Shown: positions 10,277 to 18,749, counted from the first letter of the stretch. The stretch: 64,000 nt of DNA from Mycobacterium sp. ELW1 (GCF_008329905.1 NZ_CP032155.1:1116001-1180000); one strand, 5' to 3'. Notes: generated by a model from the letters alone, not told the origin. Program-made: numbers and translations.

Positions 10277-11808
10277 GGCTCGTCCTTGTGCTTGGTGACG
10301 AAGTGGTGATCCGGTGGCTCCTCGTCGAACATGACGTCATCGTCGCCGGGCACCGACGTCGGAATGTACCCGTCGGAGCCCCCGGCGTTCAGCGCGCTGT
10401 GGCGTCTCCCCCAGAACAGATAGAACAGCAAGACCACAGCGACGCAACCACCGAAGACCAACCACGTCTGCCACCGCAGACCGTAGAGCACCGCGGCGCA
10501 CGCCAGGATCGACAGAACGGGAGTCACGGGGTAGCCCGGGACCTTGAACGGTCGCTCGAGGTCGGGTTGGCGCACCCGCAGGAGGATGACACCGGCCGAC
10601 ACGGTGATGAACGCGACCAAGGTGCCGATCGACACGGCATCGAGCAACCAGTTCAGCGGAAGGAAGCCGGCCAGGATGCCCGTGACGGCGGCGACGATGA
10701 CGGTGTTGCCCACCGGAGTCATGCTGCGCGGGTTGACCTTTGCAAACATCGACGGAAGCAGACCGTCCCGGCCCATTGCGAAGAGGATGCGTGTCTGTCC
10801 GTACATCACGACCAGCGTCACCGAGAAGATGGAGACCACCGCGCCGGCTGCCAGAAGGGTGCTGGCCCAGGTGCTGCCGGTGATGTTCTCCAGGATCACG
10901 GACAGCCCCGCTTCGGCTTGTTCATCCGATCCGAAGTCCGCGGCGTCCTGGGTGCCCAGGCCGGCGAAGGCGACCAGAATATAGAAGGTGGTGACCACGA
11001 GGAGTGCCGCGATGATGGCCCGGGGCATGGTCTTCTGGGGATTCTTCACTTCGTCACCCGCGGTCGACACCGCGTCGAGGCCGATGAACGAGAAGAAGAT
11101 CATGCTCGCGGCGGTGGTGATGCCGGGAACGCCCTTGTCCCAGAAGCCGTGGAAGTGGTCGGCGTTGAACGCGGTGAGCGCGATGACGATGAACATCCCC
11201 AGCACGCTGAGCTTGATCAGCACCATCACGGTGTTGACGAAGGCGGACTCGCTTGCGCCACGGATGAGCAGCGCCATGCACATCAGGATCAGAAGGACCG
11301 CGGGCAGATTGACGATGCCGGGGGCGGAGTCCCAGGGGGCGGCACTCAAGGACTGCGGCAGCTGCCACCCGAACAGGTTCTGCAACAACTTGTTCAGATA
11401 GCCGCTCCACCCGACGGCGACGGCCGAGATGGATACGCCGTACTCGAGAAGCAGACACGCTGCCACACCCATGGCGACGACCTCGCCCATCGTCGTATAG
11501 GCGTACGAGTAGGTCGAGCCCGAGACCGGCACCGACGACGCCATCTCTGCGTAGCAGATCGCCGACAGTCCGGCCGCGACGGCGGCGAGCAGAAACGAGA
11601 CCAACACCGCCGGACCGGCTTCCGGCACCGCCGCGGACAGCACGAAGAAGATCCCGGTGCCGACGGTCGCCCCGACTCCGAAGAGTGTGAGCTGAAAGGT
11701 GCCGATACTGCGCTTCAGATGGTCGGAGGCGCCGTGTGCTACCGGAGCGCCGGCAACGGGGCGGCGACGGAACAACTGCTGGGAGAGGCTCAGCGGCGGT
11801 GCGGTCAT
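10273..11808 (-). CDS. rocE: APC-superfamily amino acid permease (RocE-like)
   Basis: 511-residue transporter with about 12-14 membrane helices, cationic-amino-acid-transporter type (LKRSIGTFQLTLFGVGATVG, then GTGIFF in helix 1). ATG at 11808 is preceded by a perfect AGGAGG. It lies downstream of rocD with a 34-base gap and is coupled to the Usp gene. The same order (permease, ornithine aminotransferase, hydrolase, divergent Lrp) occurs at M. tuberculosis Rv2320c-Rv2324, so arginine or ornithine uptake is the likely role. Exact substrate is not visible in the sequence. Confidence 0.85.
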   Translation of the reverse strand: MTAPPLSLSQQLFRRRPVAGAPVAHGASDHLKRSIGTFQLTLFGVGATVGTGIFFVLSAAVPEAGPAVLVSFLLAAVAAGLSAICYAEMASSVPVSGSTYSYAYTTMGEVVAMGVAACLLLEYGVSISAVAVGWSGYLNKLLQNLFGWQLPQSLSAAPWDSAPGIVNLPAVLLILMCMALLIRGASESAFVNTVMVLIKLSVLGMFIVIALTAFNADHFHGFWDKGVPGITTAASMIFFSFIGLDAVSTAGDEVKNPQKTMPRAIIAALLVVTTFYILVAFAGLGTQDAADFGSDEQAEAGLSVILENITGSTWASTLLAAGAVVSIFSVTLVVMYGQTRILFAMGRDGLLPSMFAKVNPRSMTPVGNTVIVAAVTGILAGFLPLNWLLDAVSIGTLVAFITVSAGVILLRVRQPDLERPFKVPGYPVTPVLSILACAAVLYGLRWQTWLVFGGCVAVVLLFYLFWGRRHSALNAGGSDGYIPTSVPGDDDVMFDEEPPDHHFVTKHKDEP

Positions 11809-11842
11809 AGTGCCTCCTGGGGTCACCAAACTGAACTACTCG

Positions 11843-13081
11843 TTAAGAGTGTGCACCTGCCTGCTCCAGCACACGTGCGAACTGTCCAACCGCCCAATCG
11901 ATCTCCTCGGCGGTGATCACCAGCGGGGGAGCGAACCGCAAGGTCGATCCATGAGTGTCCTTGACCAGCACTCCGCGCTCGGCGAGGGTGAGGCTGAGCT
12001 GCTTGCCGGTACCGAGGCGTTCGTCGATGTCGACTCCGGCCCACAGTCCCATACCGCGGACCGCGAGCACCCCGTGGCCGATCAGCGACCGCAGCCGGGC
12101 GTGCAGGTGCAGGCCGAGTTCTGCTGAGCGGGACTGGAATTCACCGCGCCGTAGGATGCCGACCACGGTGGAACCGATTGCCGCGGCCAGCGGATTACCG
12201 CCGAACGTCGACCCGTGCTCGCCGGGATGAAGGACGCCGAGAACGTCGCGGTCGGCCACCACGGCCGACAGCGGAACCACGCCGCCACCGAGTGCCTTGC
12301 CGAGCAGATAGACATCGGGCACCACACCCCAGTGGTCACACGCGAAGGTGTGACCGGTGCGCGCCAGGCCGGACTGGATCTCGTCGGCGATCAGCAGCAC
12401 GTTGTGCCTGCTGCACACGGCGCGCAGTCGGGGCAGGTAGTCGTCCGGCGGGACGATGATCCCGGCCTCGCCCTGAATGGGCTCGATGAGCACGGCGACC
12501 GTGTGTTCGTCGATCGCCGCTGCGACCGCGTCGGCGTCGCCGAAGGGCACCGATCGGAAGCCGGGGGTGAACGGGCCGAAGCCGCCGCGGGCGGTGTCAT
12601 CGGAGGAGAAGCTGACGATGCTTATCGTGCGTCCGTGGAAGTTGTTGTCCGCGACCACGATATTCGCCATCCCGGCGGGGACACCCTTGACGTCGGCGCC
12701 CCACTTGCGGGCAATCTTGATGCCACTCTCCACTGCCTCGGCGCCGCTGTTCATGGGCAGCACCATGTCCTTGCCACAGAGTCCGGCCAGTGCGGCGCAG
12801 AACGGGCCGAGCTGGTCGGAGTGGAAGGCGCGGCTCACCAACGTCAGGGCGTCGAGCTGGCGGTGGGCTGTGGCGACGATTTCGTCGTTGTGATGGCCGA
12901 AGTTCACCGCCGAATACGCCGCGAGGCAGTCCAGGTAGCGCCGGCCTTCGACGTCGGTGATCCATGCGCCGCGGGCGCTGGCGGCCACCACCGGAAGCGG
13001 CGAGTAGTTGTGCGCGGCATAGGCGTTGTCCAGTGCGATTGCCTCGGCGGTTGCGCCGGTGACGGTGTCGGCCACGGTCAT
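11843..13081 (-). CDS. rocD: Ornithine aminotransferase
   Basis: 412-residue class III PLP aminotransferase converting ornithine and 2-oxoglutarate to glutamate semialdehyde and glutamate. Motifs: YLDCLAAYSAVNFGHHN, MNSGAEAVESGIKIARKW, EPIQGEAGIIVPPDDYL, ADEIQSGLARTG and the PLP lysine in YLLGKALGGG. ATG at 13081 with GGAGG seven bases upstream; it overlaps the stop of the upstream hydrolase (ATGA). It is a single full-length gene here, whereas M. tuberculosis carries it split as rocD1/rocD2. Confidence 0.95.
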   Translation of the reverse strand: MTVADTVTGATAEAIALDNAYAAHNYSPLPVVAASARGAWITDVEGRRYLDCLAAYSAVNFGHHNDEIVATAHRQLDALTLVSRAFHSDQLGPFCAALAGLCGKDMVLPMNSGAEAVESGIKIARKWGADVKGVPAGMANIVVADNNFHGRTISIVSFSSDDTARGGFGPFTPGFRSVPFGDADAVAAAIDEHTVAVLIEPIQGEAGIIVPPDDYLPRLRAVCSRHNVLLIADEIQSGLARTGHTFACDHWGVVPDVYLLGKALGGGVVPLSAVVADRDVLGVLHPGEHGSTFGGNPLAAAIGSTVVGILRRGEFQSRSAELGLHLHARLRSLIGHGVLAVRGMGLWAGVDIDERLGTGKQLSLTLAERGVLVKDTHGSTLRFAPPLVITAEEIDWAVGQFARVLEQAGAHS

Positions 13082-13923
13082 GTAAACACCTCCAGCGTGC
13101 AGCATTTCACCGAGCCGCCGCCCTTGAGCAGCTCGGAGAGGTCGACGCCGATCGGGTGGAAGCCGGCCCGGCGGAGTTGTTCGGCGAAGCCGGTGGCCTG
13201 CGCGGGGTACACCACGTGCTTACCGTCGGACACCGCGTTGAGCCCCAGCACGTAGGCATCGGCACTCGCGACTTCGATGGCGTCGGGGAAGAGCCGGCGC
13301 AACTGGGCTCGCCCGTCGGCGGTGAACGCCGACGGGTAGTAGGCGATCGTGGTGTCGTCGAGCACGGTCAACGCGGTATCGAGGTGGTAGAACCGAGGAT
13401 CGACGAGTTCCAGTGAGATCACCGGCATTCCGGTCAGGGCGCCCACCTCGGCGTGCGCGTGCGGATGCGTGCGAAAACCGGTGCCTGCCAGAATCATCGA
13501 TCCGACGACCAGCAGGTCGCCTTGGCCCTCGTTGACGTGGCGGGTCGCTACCGGATCATGCCCGTGTCGGCCCATCCAGGCGGCATATGCCACCGATTCG
13601 CCATGCCGCTCGGCATGCTTGAACCGGGCGACGATCGCGGTGCCGTTGATGATCAGTCCGGCGTTGGCCGCGTACACCATGTCCGGCAGGCCCGGTACGG
13701 GCTCGACGAGGTCGACGGTGTGGCCGAGCCGGCGATACGTGTCGCGCAGGTGTTCCCATTGGGCGAGCGCCAACTCGACGTCGACGGGCGTGCTGGTGTC
13801 CATCCACGGGTTGATGGCGTATTCGACGCTGAAGTACGTCGGTGGGGTCATGGCGTAGTGGCGGAGTCGCTGGCGGCGCGGTGTCCTCGTCGACCCGACG
13901 GCGACATCGGGGGATATCGTCAT
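13078..13923 (-). CDS. Amidinohydrolase-fold enzyme, DDAH/arginine-hydrolase-like (Rv2323c-like)
   Basis: 281 residues of the guanidino-modifying (pentein) superfamily, annotated in relatives as dimethylarginine dimethylaminohydrolase. Seen: MTPPTYFSVEYAINPWMD, DMVYAANAGLIINGTAIVAR, NEGQGDLLVVG, the catalytic-His region FYHLDTALTVLD and a C-terminal Cys pair (Cys274-Cys275 in SVKCCTLEVF). It is first in the operon hydrolase-rocD-rocE-usp. Because rocD uses ornithine, an arginine-to-ornithine or methylarginine-to-citrulline activity is plausible; sequence alone does not decide between them. Confidence 0.8.
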   Translation of the reverse strand: MTISPDVAVGSTRTPRRQRLRHYAMTPPTYFSVEYAINPWMDTSTPVDVELALAQWEHLRDTYRRLGHTVDLVEPVPGLPDMVYAANAGLIINGTAIVARFKHAERHGESVAYAAWMGRHGHDPVATRHVNEGQGDLLVVGSMILAGTGFRTHPHAHAEVGALTGMPVISLELVDPRFYHLDTALTVLDDTTIAYYPSAFTADGRAQLRRLFPDAIEVASADAYVLGLNAVSDGKHVVYPAQATGFAEQLRRAGFHPIGVDLSELLKGGGSVKCCTLEVFT

Positions 13924-13946
13924 GAATCAACCATAGAAGTGCGGTT

Positions 13947-14016
13947 TGACGCAATCAATCGTTAACTATTGCGTGTCCATGAATGATCTATTGCGTCACC
14001 GCTAACATTGCGGTGA
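13947..14016. promoter_or_regulatory. Phased Lrp-type operator array
   Basis: In the 124-base divergent gap four related elements recur: TGACGCAAT (13947-13955), ATTGCGTGT (13968-13976), ATTGCGTCA (13990-13998) and ATTGCGGTG (14007-14015). The first three are 21-22 bases apart (two helical turns). The last two also form a perfect 7-bp inverted repeat, TCACCGC/GCGGTGA (13996-14002/14010-14016). This is the pattern expected for Lrp/AsnC oligomers wrapping DNA, and the neighbouring gene encodes such a protein. Confidence 0.65.
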
Positions 14017-14047
14017 TCTGTTGTGTGCGGGCGAAAGGGGCTGTCGA

Positions 14048-14494
14048 ATGGATCGGTTGGATGACACCGACGAGCGGATCCTGGCCGAGCTCGCCGAGCA
14101 TGCCCGGGCCACCTTCGCCGAGATCGGGGAACGGGTGAACCTGTCGGCTCCGGCCGTGAAGCGCCGGGTCGACCGGATGCTGGACGCCGGGGTGATCCGC
14201 GGTTTCACCACGGTCATCGACCGCAGCGCGGTGGGCTGGAACACCGAGGCCTACGTGCAGGTCTACTGTCACGGCACAATCGCGCCAGATCGGTTGCGGG
14301 CGGCCTGGATTGACATTCCCGAGATCATCAGTGCCGCCACCGTGACCGGAACTTCGGACGCCATCCTGCACGTGCTCGCTCGCGACATGCGACATCTGGA
14401 GGCGGCGCTGGAACGCATCCGGTCGAGCGCCGACATCGAACGGAGCGAGAGCATCGTGGTGCTGTCCAACCTGATTGACCGGTCGCCCGCCTAA
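14048..14494 (+). CDS. Lrp/AsnC family regulator (Rv2324-like)
   Basis: 148 residues. N-terminal winged HTH (LDDTDERILAELAEHARATF then NLSAPAVKRRVDRMLDAGVI) and C-terminal RAM ligand domain (ATVTGTSDAILHVLARDMRHLEAAL). ATG at 14048. Divergent from the hydrolase-rocD-rocE operon, with repeated TTGCGT elements between. By analogy with the same arrangement elsewhere it likely responds to arginine, ornithine or a related amino acid and controls both directions. The effector is inferred. Confidence 0.9.
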   Translation: MDRLDDTDERILAELAEHARATFAEIGERVNLSAPAVKRRVDRMLDAGVIRGFTTVIDRSAVGWNTEAYVQVYCHGTIAPDRLRAAWIDIPEIISAATVTGTSDAILHVLARDMRHLEAALERIRSSADIERSESIVVLSNLIDRSPA

Positions 14495-14553
14495 CTGGTC
14501 GGTTGGCGCAGGCTGGCGCGCACTTCGCGACGGCGATCGTGTATGAACACCAC

Positions 14554-15741
14554 GTGAGCACGAGCGAGAACGGCATCCTCATCGTCGGCGGCGGCCTGGC
14601 CGCCACCCGCACGGCTGAGCAACTGCGCAAGTCGGAGTACACCGGCCCGGTCACCATCGTCAGCGACGAGGTGCATCTGCCATATGACCGCCCGCCGCTG
14701 TCGAAGGACGTGCTGCACGCCGACCTCGACGATGTGGTGCTCAAGCCCGCCGAGTTCTACGCCGAGAATGACATCACGCTGCGGTTGGGCAGCGCGGCCA
14801 CGTCGTTGGACACCGCCGCTCGGACCGTGACCCTCGCCGACGGCTCGGTGCTGGGGTACGACGAGCTGGTCATCGCCACCGGCTTGGTGCCCAAGCGCAT
14901 CCCGTCGTTCCCCGATCTGGAGGGCATTCGCGTTCTGCGCTCGCTCGACGAGGCGCTGGCGCTGCGTGCCCACGCCGCATCGGCCCGGCAGGCGGTGATC
15001 ATCGGCGCCGGCTTCATCGGCTGCGAGGTCGCGGCAAGCCTGCGCAAACTCGGCGTCGAGGTGGCGCTGGTCGAGCCGCAGCCGGCTCCGCTGGCCTCGG
15101 TCCTGGGCGAGCAGGTCGGAAACCTGGTGACCCGCCTGCACCGCGCCGAGGGTGTCGACGTGCGCACCGGCATCGGGGTGGCCGAGGTGCGCGGCGACAA
15201 CGGACACGTGACGACCGTGGTGTTGTCCGACGGCAGCGAGCTGCCCGCCGACCTCGTGGTGGTCGGCATCGGGTCGCGCCCGGCCACCGACTGGCTGGAG
15301 GGTAGCGGCCTGGCCGTCGACAACGGTGTGGTGTGCGACGAGGCTGGCCGCACCAGCGTTGCCGGCGTGTGGGCGCTCGGTGACGTCGCATCCTGGCGCG
15401 ACGCCACCGGACATCAAGCCCGCGTTGAACATTGGAGCAACGTGGCCGAGCAGGCCCGGGTCATCGTGCCGTCGATGCTGGGCCAGGAGGCGCCGTCGGT
15501 GATCGTGGTGCCCTACTTCTGGAGCGACCAGTACGACGTGAAGATCCAGTGCCTCGGAGAGCCGGAGGCCACCGATACGGTCCACATCGTCGAGGACGAC
15601 GGCCGTAAATTCCTGGCCTTCTACGAGCGTGACGGCGTGGTGGCCGGGGTGGTCGGCGGCGGTATGCCCGGCAAGGTCATGAAGACCCGCGCCAAGATCG
15701 CGTCCGGCGCCCCCATCGCCGACGTTCTTCCCGCGTCCTAG
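14554..15741 (+). CDS. NAD(P)/FAD ferredoxin reductase family oxidoreductase (Rv0688-like)
   Basis: 395 residues with FAD-binding GILIVGGGLAATRTAEQL at the N-terminus, a second Rossmann motif AVIIGAGFIGCEVAASL (about residues 148-164), the SVAGVWALGDVA FAD segment, and a C-terminal reductase dimerisation domain. Members pass electrons from NAD(P)H to ferredoxins, often feeding P450s. GTG start at 14554 gives the usual N-terminus; no strong ribosome site is visible. In M. tuberculosis it follows the mycofactocin SDR and sits near the mft cluster, so a role in mycofactocin-linked electron flow has been considered; direct evidence is not in the sequence. Confidence 0.88.
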   Translation: MSTSENGILIVGGGLAATRTAEQLRKSEYTGPVTIVSDEVHLPYDRPPLSKDVLHADLDDVVLKPAEFYAENDITLRLGSAATSLDTAARTVTLADGSVLGYDELVIATGLVPKRIPSFPDLEGIRVLRSLDEALALRAHAASARQAVIIGAGFIGCEVAASLRKLGVEVALVEPQPAPLASVLGEQVGNLVTRLHRAEGVDVRTGIGVAEVRGDNGHVTTVVLSDGSELPADLVVVGIGSRPATDWLEGSGLAVDNGVVCDEAGRTSVAGVWALGDVASWRDATGHQARVEHWSNVAEQARVIVPSMLGQEAPSVIVVPYFWSDQYDVKIQCLGEPEATDTVHIVEDDGRKFLAFYERDGVVAGVVGGGMPGKVMKTRAKIASGAPIADVLPAS

Positions 15742-15765
15742 AACTCGCCGCGTCCTAGAACTCGC
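15732..15765. repeat. 17-bp tandem duplication across two convergent stop codons
   Basis: Two perfect, adjacent copies of CGCGTCCTAGAACTCGC. Each carries CTAG: the first supplies the TAG of the reductase (15739-15741), the second the TAG of the minus-strand VOC gene (15757-15755). Before duplication a single CTAG would have served both genes. Confidence 0.85.
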
Positions 15766-17011
15766 CGAGGTAGAACCGCCCACCCTGGTCGTCCGTGCAC
15801 TCCGCCATCAGCCCGTACGGCTGGCGGGCGGGCTCGGTCAGAACGGTTCCGCCCGCCTCGCGCACCCGGCCGACCGCCGCGTCGATATCCGCCACCGTCC
15901 ACATCGGCACCGTGTTCGGCGTGGGTGAGCCGCCCGCCGCGCCGGACATCGGGTGTGCGTTCTGCACTGCCCAGCCGTCCTCGACCCGGCCCCGTTCGAA
16001 CGTCCACCCCAGCACCTGGCCATAGAACTCGCGGAAGGCCGCCGAGTCGCCGACCTCGTAGGTGACATAGGACAGCTCGCCGTGGCCTGCGCCGTTGAGC
16101 AGCGGACGGCGTTGGCCCGGTGCGGGCCGATAGATGGCGAACACGCCGCCCTGAGCGTCACCGGCCTCCAGCAGTGAGCCGATCGCGGATTCGCGTGACG
16201 CCCCCACCCATCCTCCTGCGGCCAGGATCGCGGCGCGCGCCTCATCCACATCGTCGACCGCATAGCAGCAGAACACTGCCGGGCGCTCGGATGTCGAGAA
16301 ATCGATCGCCTCAACGGTATTGGTCACCCGCCCGGCCGGGTCGTACTCCCACCCCAGCACGTGTGAGTAGAAGACGGCCGCACGGGCGGTGTCCGGGCTC
16401 TGCACCGACACGCAACCGATGTCGCCGTGTCGGATCGGCTCGCGAGTCGGCCCGCTGAGCATCCACCGATGGCCGAAGGGGTCGCGGATGGTGGCGGTAC
16501 GGGCGCCGTGCCCGTCGTAGGGTTCGCGTTGAACCTCGGCACCCTGAGCCCTGGCCCGTGCCAGGGCGGCGTCGGTGTCGATGACATCCACCATCAGGCT
16601 CACCGAGTTGACCCCCCGCTGCGGCGCCTGCAATCCGAGATCGTCGAATTCGTCGGCCAGGTACAGGACACCGCCGCTCATCGACAGTTCGGCGTGGCCG
16701 ATGCGTCCGTCATCCATCACGATCGGGTCGCCGATCAATTCCGCGCCGAAGGTGTCGCGGTACCACTCGATCGCGGCGCGGGCGTCGGCCACCGTGAGGT
16801 AGGGCAGTGCGGCGGGGCGGGGGATGCCGGTCTGGGCTGCCGGCGCGTTCAGTTCGGCGACTGCTGCCGCGGTGCCGCTCATGGTGACTCCCTGGGTGTT
16901 GGCGGGTAAGGACAACGCGGACTCGAGCCGCGCACGCAACTCGGCCGCGAAGGACGGATCCGGTTGCACGGGAAGGTCTTCGGTGGTCAAGACGCGCAAG
17001 GGATCGGTCAT
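15755..17011 (-). CDS. Triple VOC/glyoxalase-domain protein coupled to ECF sigma factor
   Basis: 418 residues. A short N-terminal segment (TEDLPVQPDPSFAAELRARL) recurs, in my recollection, in proteins encoded beside ECF sigma factors. It is followed by three VOC modules at about 58-170, 178-290 and 300-418. Repeated features are AGRV/GRV loops, RDPFGHRW and the terminal DDQGGRFYLGEF. The fold binds metals or small ligands in glyoxalases, dioxygenases and antibiotic-binding proteins. ATG at 17011 overlaps the sigma factor stop (ATGA) and has AGGAGG upstream. It may bind the inducing ligand or be an effector of the sigma factor; neither is proven. Confidence 0.85.
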   Translation of the reverse strand: MTDPLRVLTTEDLPVQPDPSFAAELRARLESALSLPANTQGVTMSGTAAAVAELNAPAAQTGIPRPAALPYLTVADARAAIEWYRDTFGAELIGDPIVMDDGRIGHAELSMSGGVLYLADEFDDLGLQAPQRGVNSVSLMVDVIDTDAALARARAQGAEVQREPYDGHGARTATIRDPFGHRWMLSGPTREPIRHGDIGCVSVQSPDTARAAVFYSHVLGWEYDPAGRVTNTVEAIDFSTSERPAVFCCYAVDDVDEARAAILAAGGWVGASRESAIGSLLEAGDAQGGVFAIYRPAPGQRRPLLNGAGHGELSYVTYEVGDSAAFREFYGQVLGWTFERGRVEDGWAVQNAHPMSGAAGGSPTPNTVPMWTVADIDAAVGRVREAGGTVLTEPARQPYGLMAECTDDQGGRFYLGEF

Positions 17012-17523
17012 GAAACACCTCCTTCCGGGTAGAGCTTTCTGAAGGCACGCCGGGCGCGGACCAGGAGCGCCTCGGTGGCATGCACGCTGCGCCCGATCAG
17101 CTGCGCGCACTCGGGCACCGAGCAGTCGTCCATGTAGCGCAGTGCGAGCACCACACGATGCGCTTCGGGGAGTCGGGCGAGCACGCTTTCGGCGACGAGG
17201 CGGTCCAGTTGCGCGTCCCACTCGTCGGCCGCTTCGCTCTCCGGCACATCGGCGACCGGCACCGTGGCCCGGGCCGAACGGCGCCGGTAGTGGTCGGCGA
17301 GTTTGTGCCGAGCCACCCCGAGCAGCCACGGAACCGCCAGCGGCGGTGGTGCGGGCCGCCGGGCGGCGTCCATCGCCGCGAGGAACGTCTCCGACGTGAG
17401 GTCCTCGGCGGTGGCCTGATCGCCGCACCGGCGGACGAAATAGCCGTAGACGACCGGAAGCGCGTCGTCGTAGAGCTCTAGCAGCCGGTACGGAGCATCG
17501 GGGGGTTCCGGATCCGCGCTCAC
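17008..17523 (-). CDS. ECF-family RNA polymerase sigma factor
   Basis: 171 residues, two-domain ECF sigma factor. Region 2 spans about 18-85 (LYDDALPVVYGYFVRRCGD, AEDLTSETFLAAM) and region 4 about 112-160 (LARLPEAHRVVLALRYMDD, SVPECAQLIGRSVHATEAL). GTG start at 17523. No anti-sigma gene lies beside it; the coupled partner is the triple-VOC protein, suggesting a regulatory mode other than a membrane anti-sigma. The promoter it recognises is not apparent. Confidence 0.9.
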   Translation of the reverse strand: MSADPEPPDAPYRLLELYDDALPVVYGYFVRRCGDQATAEDLTSETFLAAMDAARRPAPPPLAVPWLLGVARHKLADHYRRRSARATVPVADVPESEAADEWDAQLDRLVAESVLARLPEAHRVVLALRYMDDCSVPECAQLIGRSVHATEALLVRARRAFRKLYPEGGVS

Positions 17524-17602
17524 ACCCTTATCGTCGTCGCGCGAGGCCGGACTCCGACGGGTCTGGCGGAACTTTTTTCCGGTCTACTCTGACGCTCCGC
17601 GG

Positions 17603-18244
17603 TCAGCGGCCGTCGAGGTCGTCGAGTCCGTGCGCCACGACATCGAAGGCATCGCCGATCGCCTGCGGCAGCGAGACCGTCTCGTCGGCCAGCCAGTACT
17701 CGTAGGCCGACAGGGCGACGCCGAGCATCAGCCAGGCGACCGACTGCGGGACCAGGTCACCGGGCTTGCCGCCGGTTCGTGCGGCCACGAAGTCTGCGAC
17801 CACGCCCCGCCAGCCGGCGTACATCGTCATCGAATGCGCCTGCAGCTCGGCAGTCTCCAGGATCACCCGCATCCGCTGTCGGTGCCGTTCGGTCTCAGAG
17901 GGATCGAAAGTGTTGAATGCCAACAATGCTGACCGCAGCGCCGGGCTGATCGCCTCGGTGTCGGCGACCCGGTCGAACAGGTCGCGGAAGTGCTGCAGGT
18001 GAGCGTCGAAGTCACCCCAGGGGATCGCATTCTTCGACGGGTAGTACCGGAACAGCGTGCGCCGGGCGATACCCGATGCCGCAGCCACGTCGTCGACACT
18101 GACCGAGCTGAACCCGTAGTTGGCGAACAGGTCGAGAGCGACGTCGGTGATGTGGTCCCCGGTGGTGGACCGACGCCGCCCCACGCGGGCGCTCGGGGGA
18201 CCCGCCGGCGAACCCCCAGCGGAATCCCCGGAACCAGTCGTCAT
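17603..18244 (-). CDS. mftR: Mycofactocin cluster TetR repressor MftR
   Basis: 213 residues. HTH at about 35-65 ([20 protein letters not shown] then [20 protein letters not shown]), a characteristic MftR stretch, and a C-terminal ligand domain with [21 protein letters not shown] at 18244 with AAAGGG upstream; the frame stays open further but lacks a ribosome site. Divergent from mftA, with an inverted repeat in the shared promoter. Published work describes MftR as an acyl-CoA-responsive repressor of mft; I rely on memory for that. Confidence 0.92.
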   Translation of the reverse strand: MTTGSGDSAGGSPAGPPSARVGRRRSTTGDHITDVALDLFANYGFSSVSVDDVAAASGIARRTLFRYYPSKNAIPWGDFDAHLQHFRDLFDRVADTEAISPALRSALLAFNTFDPSETERHRQRMRVILETAELQAHSMTMYAGWRGVVADFVAARTGGKPGDLVPQSVAWLMLGVALSAYEYWLADETVSLPQAIGDAFDVVAHGLDDLDGR

Positions 18245-18288
18245 CGACCCGCCCTTTCTTTTCGGCACTCGATGCCATATTCTTGCGA

Positions 18289-18309
18289 TCTCGATCACAA
18301 TTGTCGAGA
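18289..18309. promoter_or_regulatory. mftR: Candidate MftR operator
   Basis: Inverted repeat TCTCGA (18289-18294) and TCGAGA (18304-18309) with a 9-base spacer that itself ends at CAATTG. It lies midway in the 92-base gap between mftR and mftA, where it could shut off both directions. The assignment to MftR rests on position and symmetry. Confidence 0.55.
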
Positions 18310-18336
18310 ACCTGGGCCGACGAAAGGGTGCTTTTC

Positions 18337-18432
18337 ATGGAGCCGAGCCAAGCAACCGAGACCGAAACCGAACTGGTGACCGAAACGCTGGTCGAAGAGG
18401 TCTCCATCGACGGGATGTGCGGGGTCTACTGA
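18337..18432 (+). CDS. mftA: Mycofactocin precursor peptide MftA
   Basis: 31-residue RiPP precursor, short enough to be missed by gene callers. The Glu/Thr-rich leader ends in the diagnostic core IDGMCGVY. The C-terminal Val-Tyr is the part that MftC decarboxylates and cyclises and MftE later releases, becoming the redox cofactor. ATG at 18337 has GAAAGGG about nine bases upstream. mftB starts two bases after its stop, so the peptide and its carrier are coupled. Confidence 0.97.
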   Translation: MEPSQATETETELVTETLVEEVSIDGMCGVY

Positions 18433-18434
18433 CC

Positions 18435-18749
18435 GTGCCCGCCCACGCTGTGGGCGATCCGGCTGTGGCCGGGTCGGCCTTCGACCCGGCACTCAGCTGG
18501 CGCCTGCATCCGCAGGTGGCCGTGCGACCGGAACCCTTCGGTGCACTGCTGTACCACTTCGGGACCCGGAAGCTGTCGTTCCTGAAGAACCGCACCATCC
18601 TGGCCGTCGTGAATTCGCTGCCCGAGCACCCCGACGTGCGCTCCGCCCTGCGGGCCGCGGGAGTGGATGAGTCCGACGAGGCGCCATATCTGCATGCCCT
18701 GAGCGTGCTGGTGACCTCGAACATGTTGACCTGCAAGGATTCCCAATGA
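18435..18749 (+). CDS. mftB: Mycofactocin peptide chaperone MftB
   Basis: 104 residues, PqqD-like RiPP recognition element that holds the MftA leader and presents it to MftC. Recognisable region: FDPALSWRLHPQVAVRPEPF, then GALLYHFGTRKLSFLKN. GTG at 18435 chosen because it lies two bases after the mftA stop and gives the expected size; a CTG two codons upstream is less likely. Its stop overlaps the mftC start (ATGA). Confidence 0.93.
   Translation: MPAHAVGDPAVAGSAFDPALSWRLHPQVAVRPEPFGALLYHFGTRKLSFLKNRTILAVVNSLPEHPDVRSALRAAGVDESDEAPYLHALSVLVTSNMLTCKDSQ

Noticed and set aside
10162..11916. 584-codon plus-strand frame opposite the permease and part of the Usp gene
   Set aside because: His/Arg/Asp/Gly-rich composition without a fold; the minus-strand permease with 12 or more helices is clearly the real gene.
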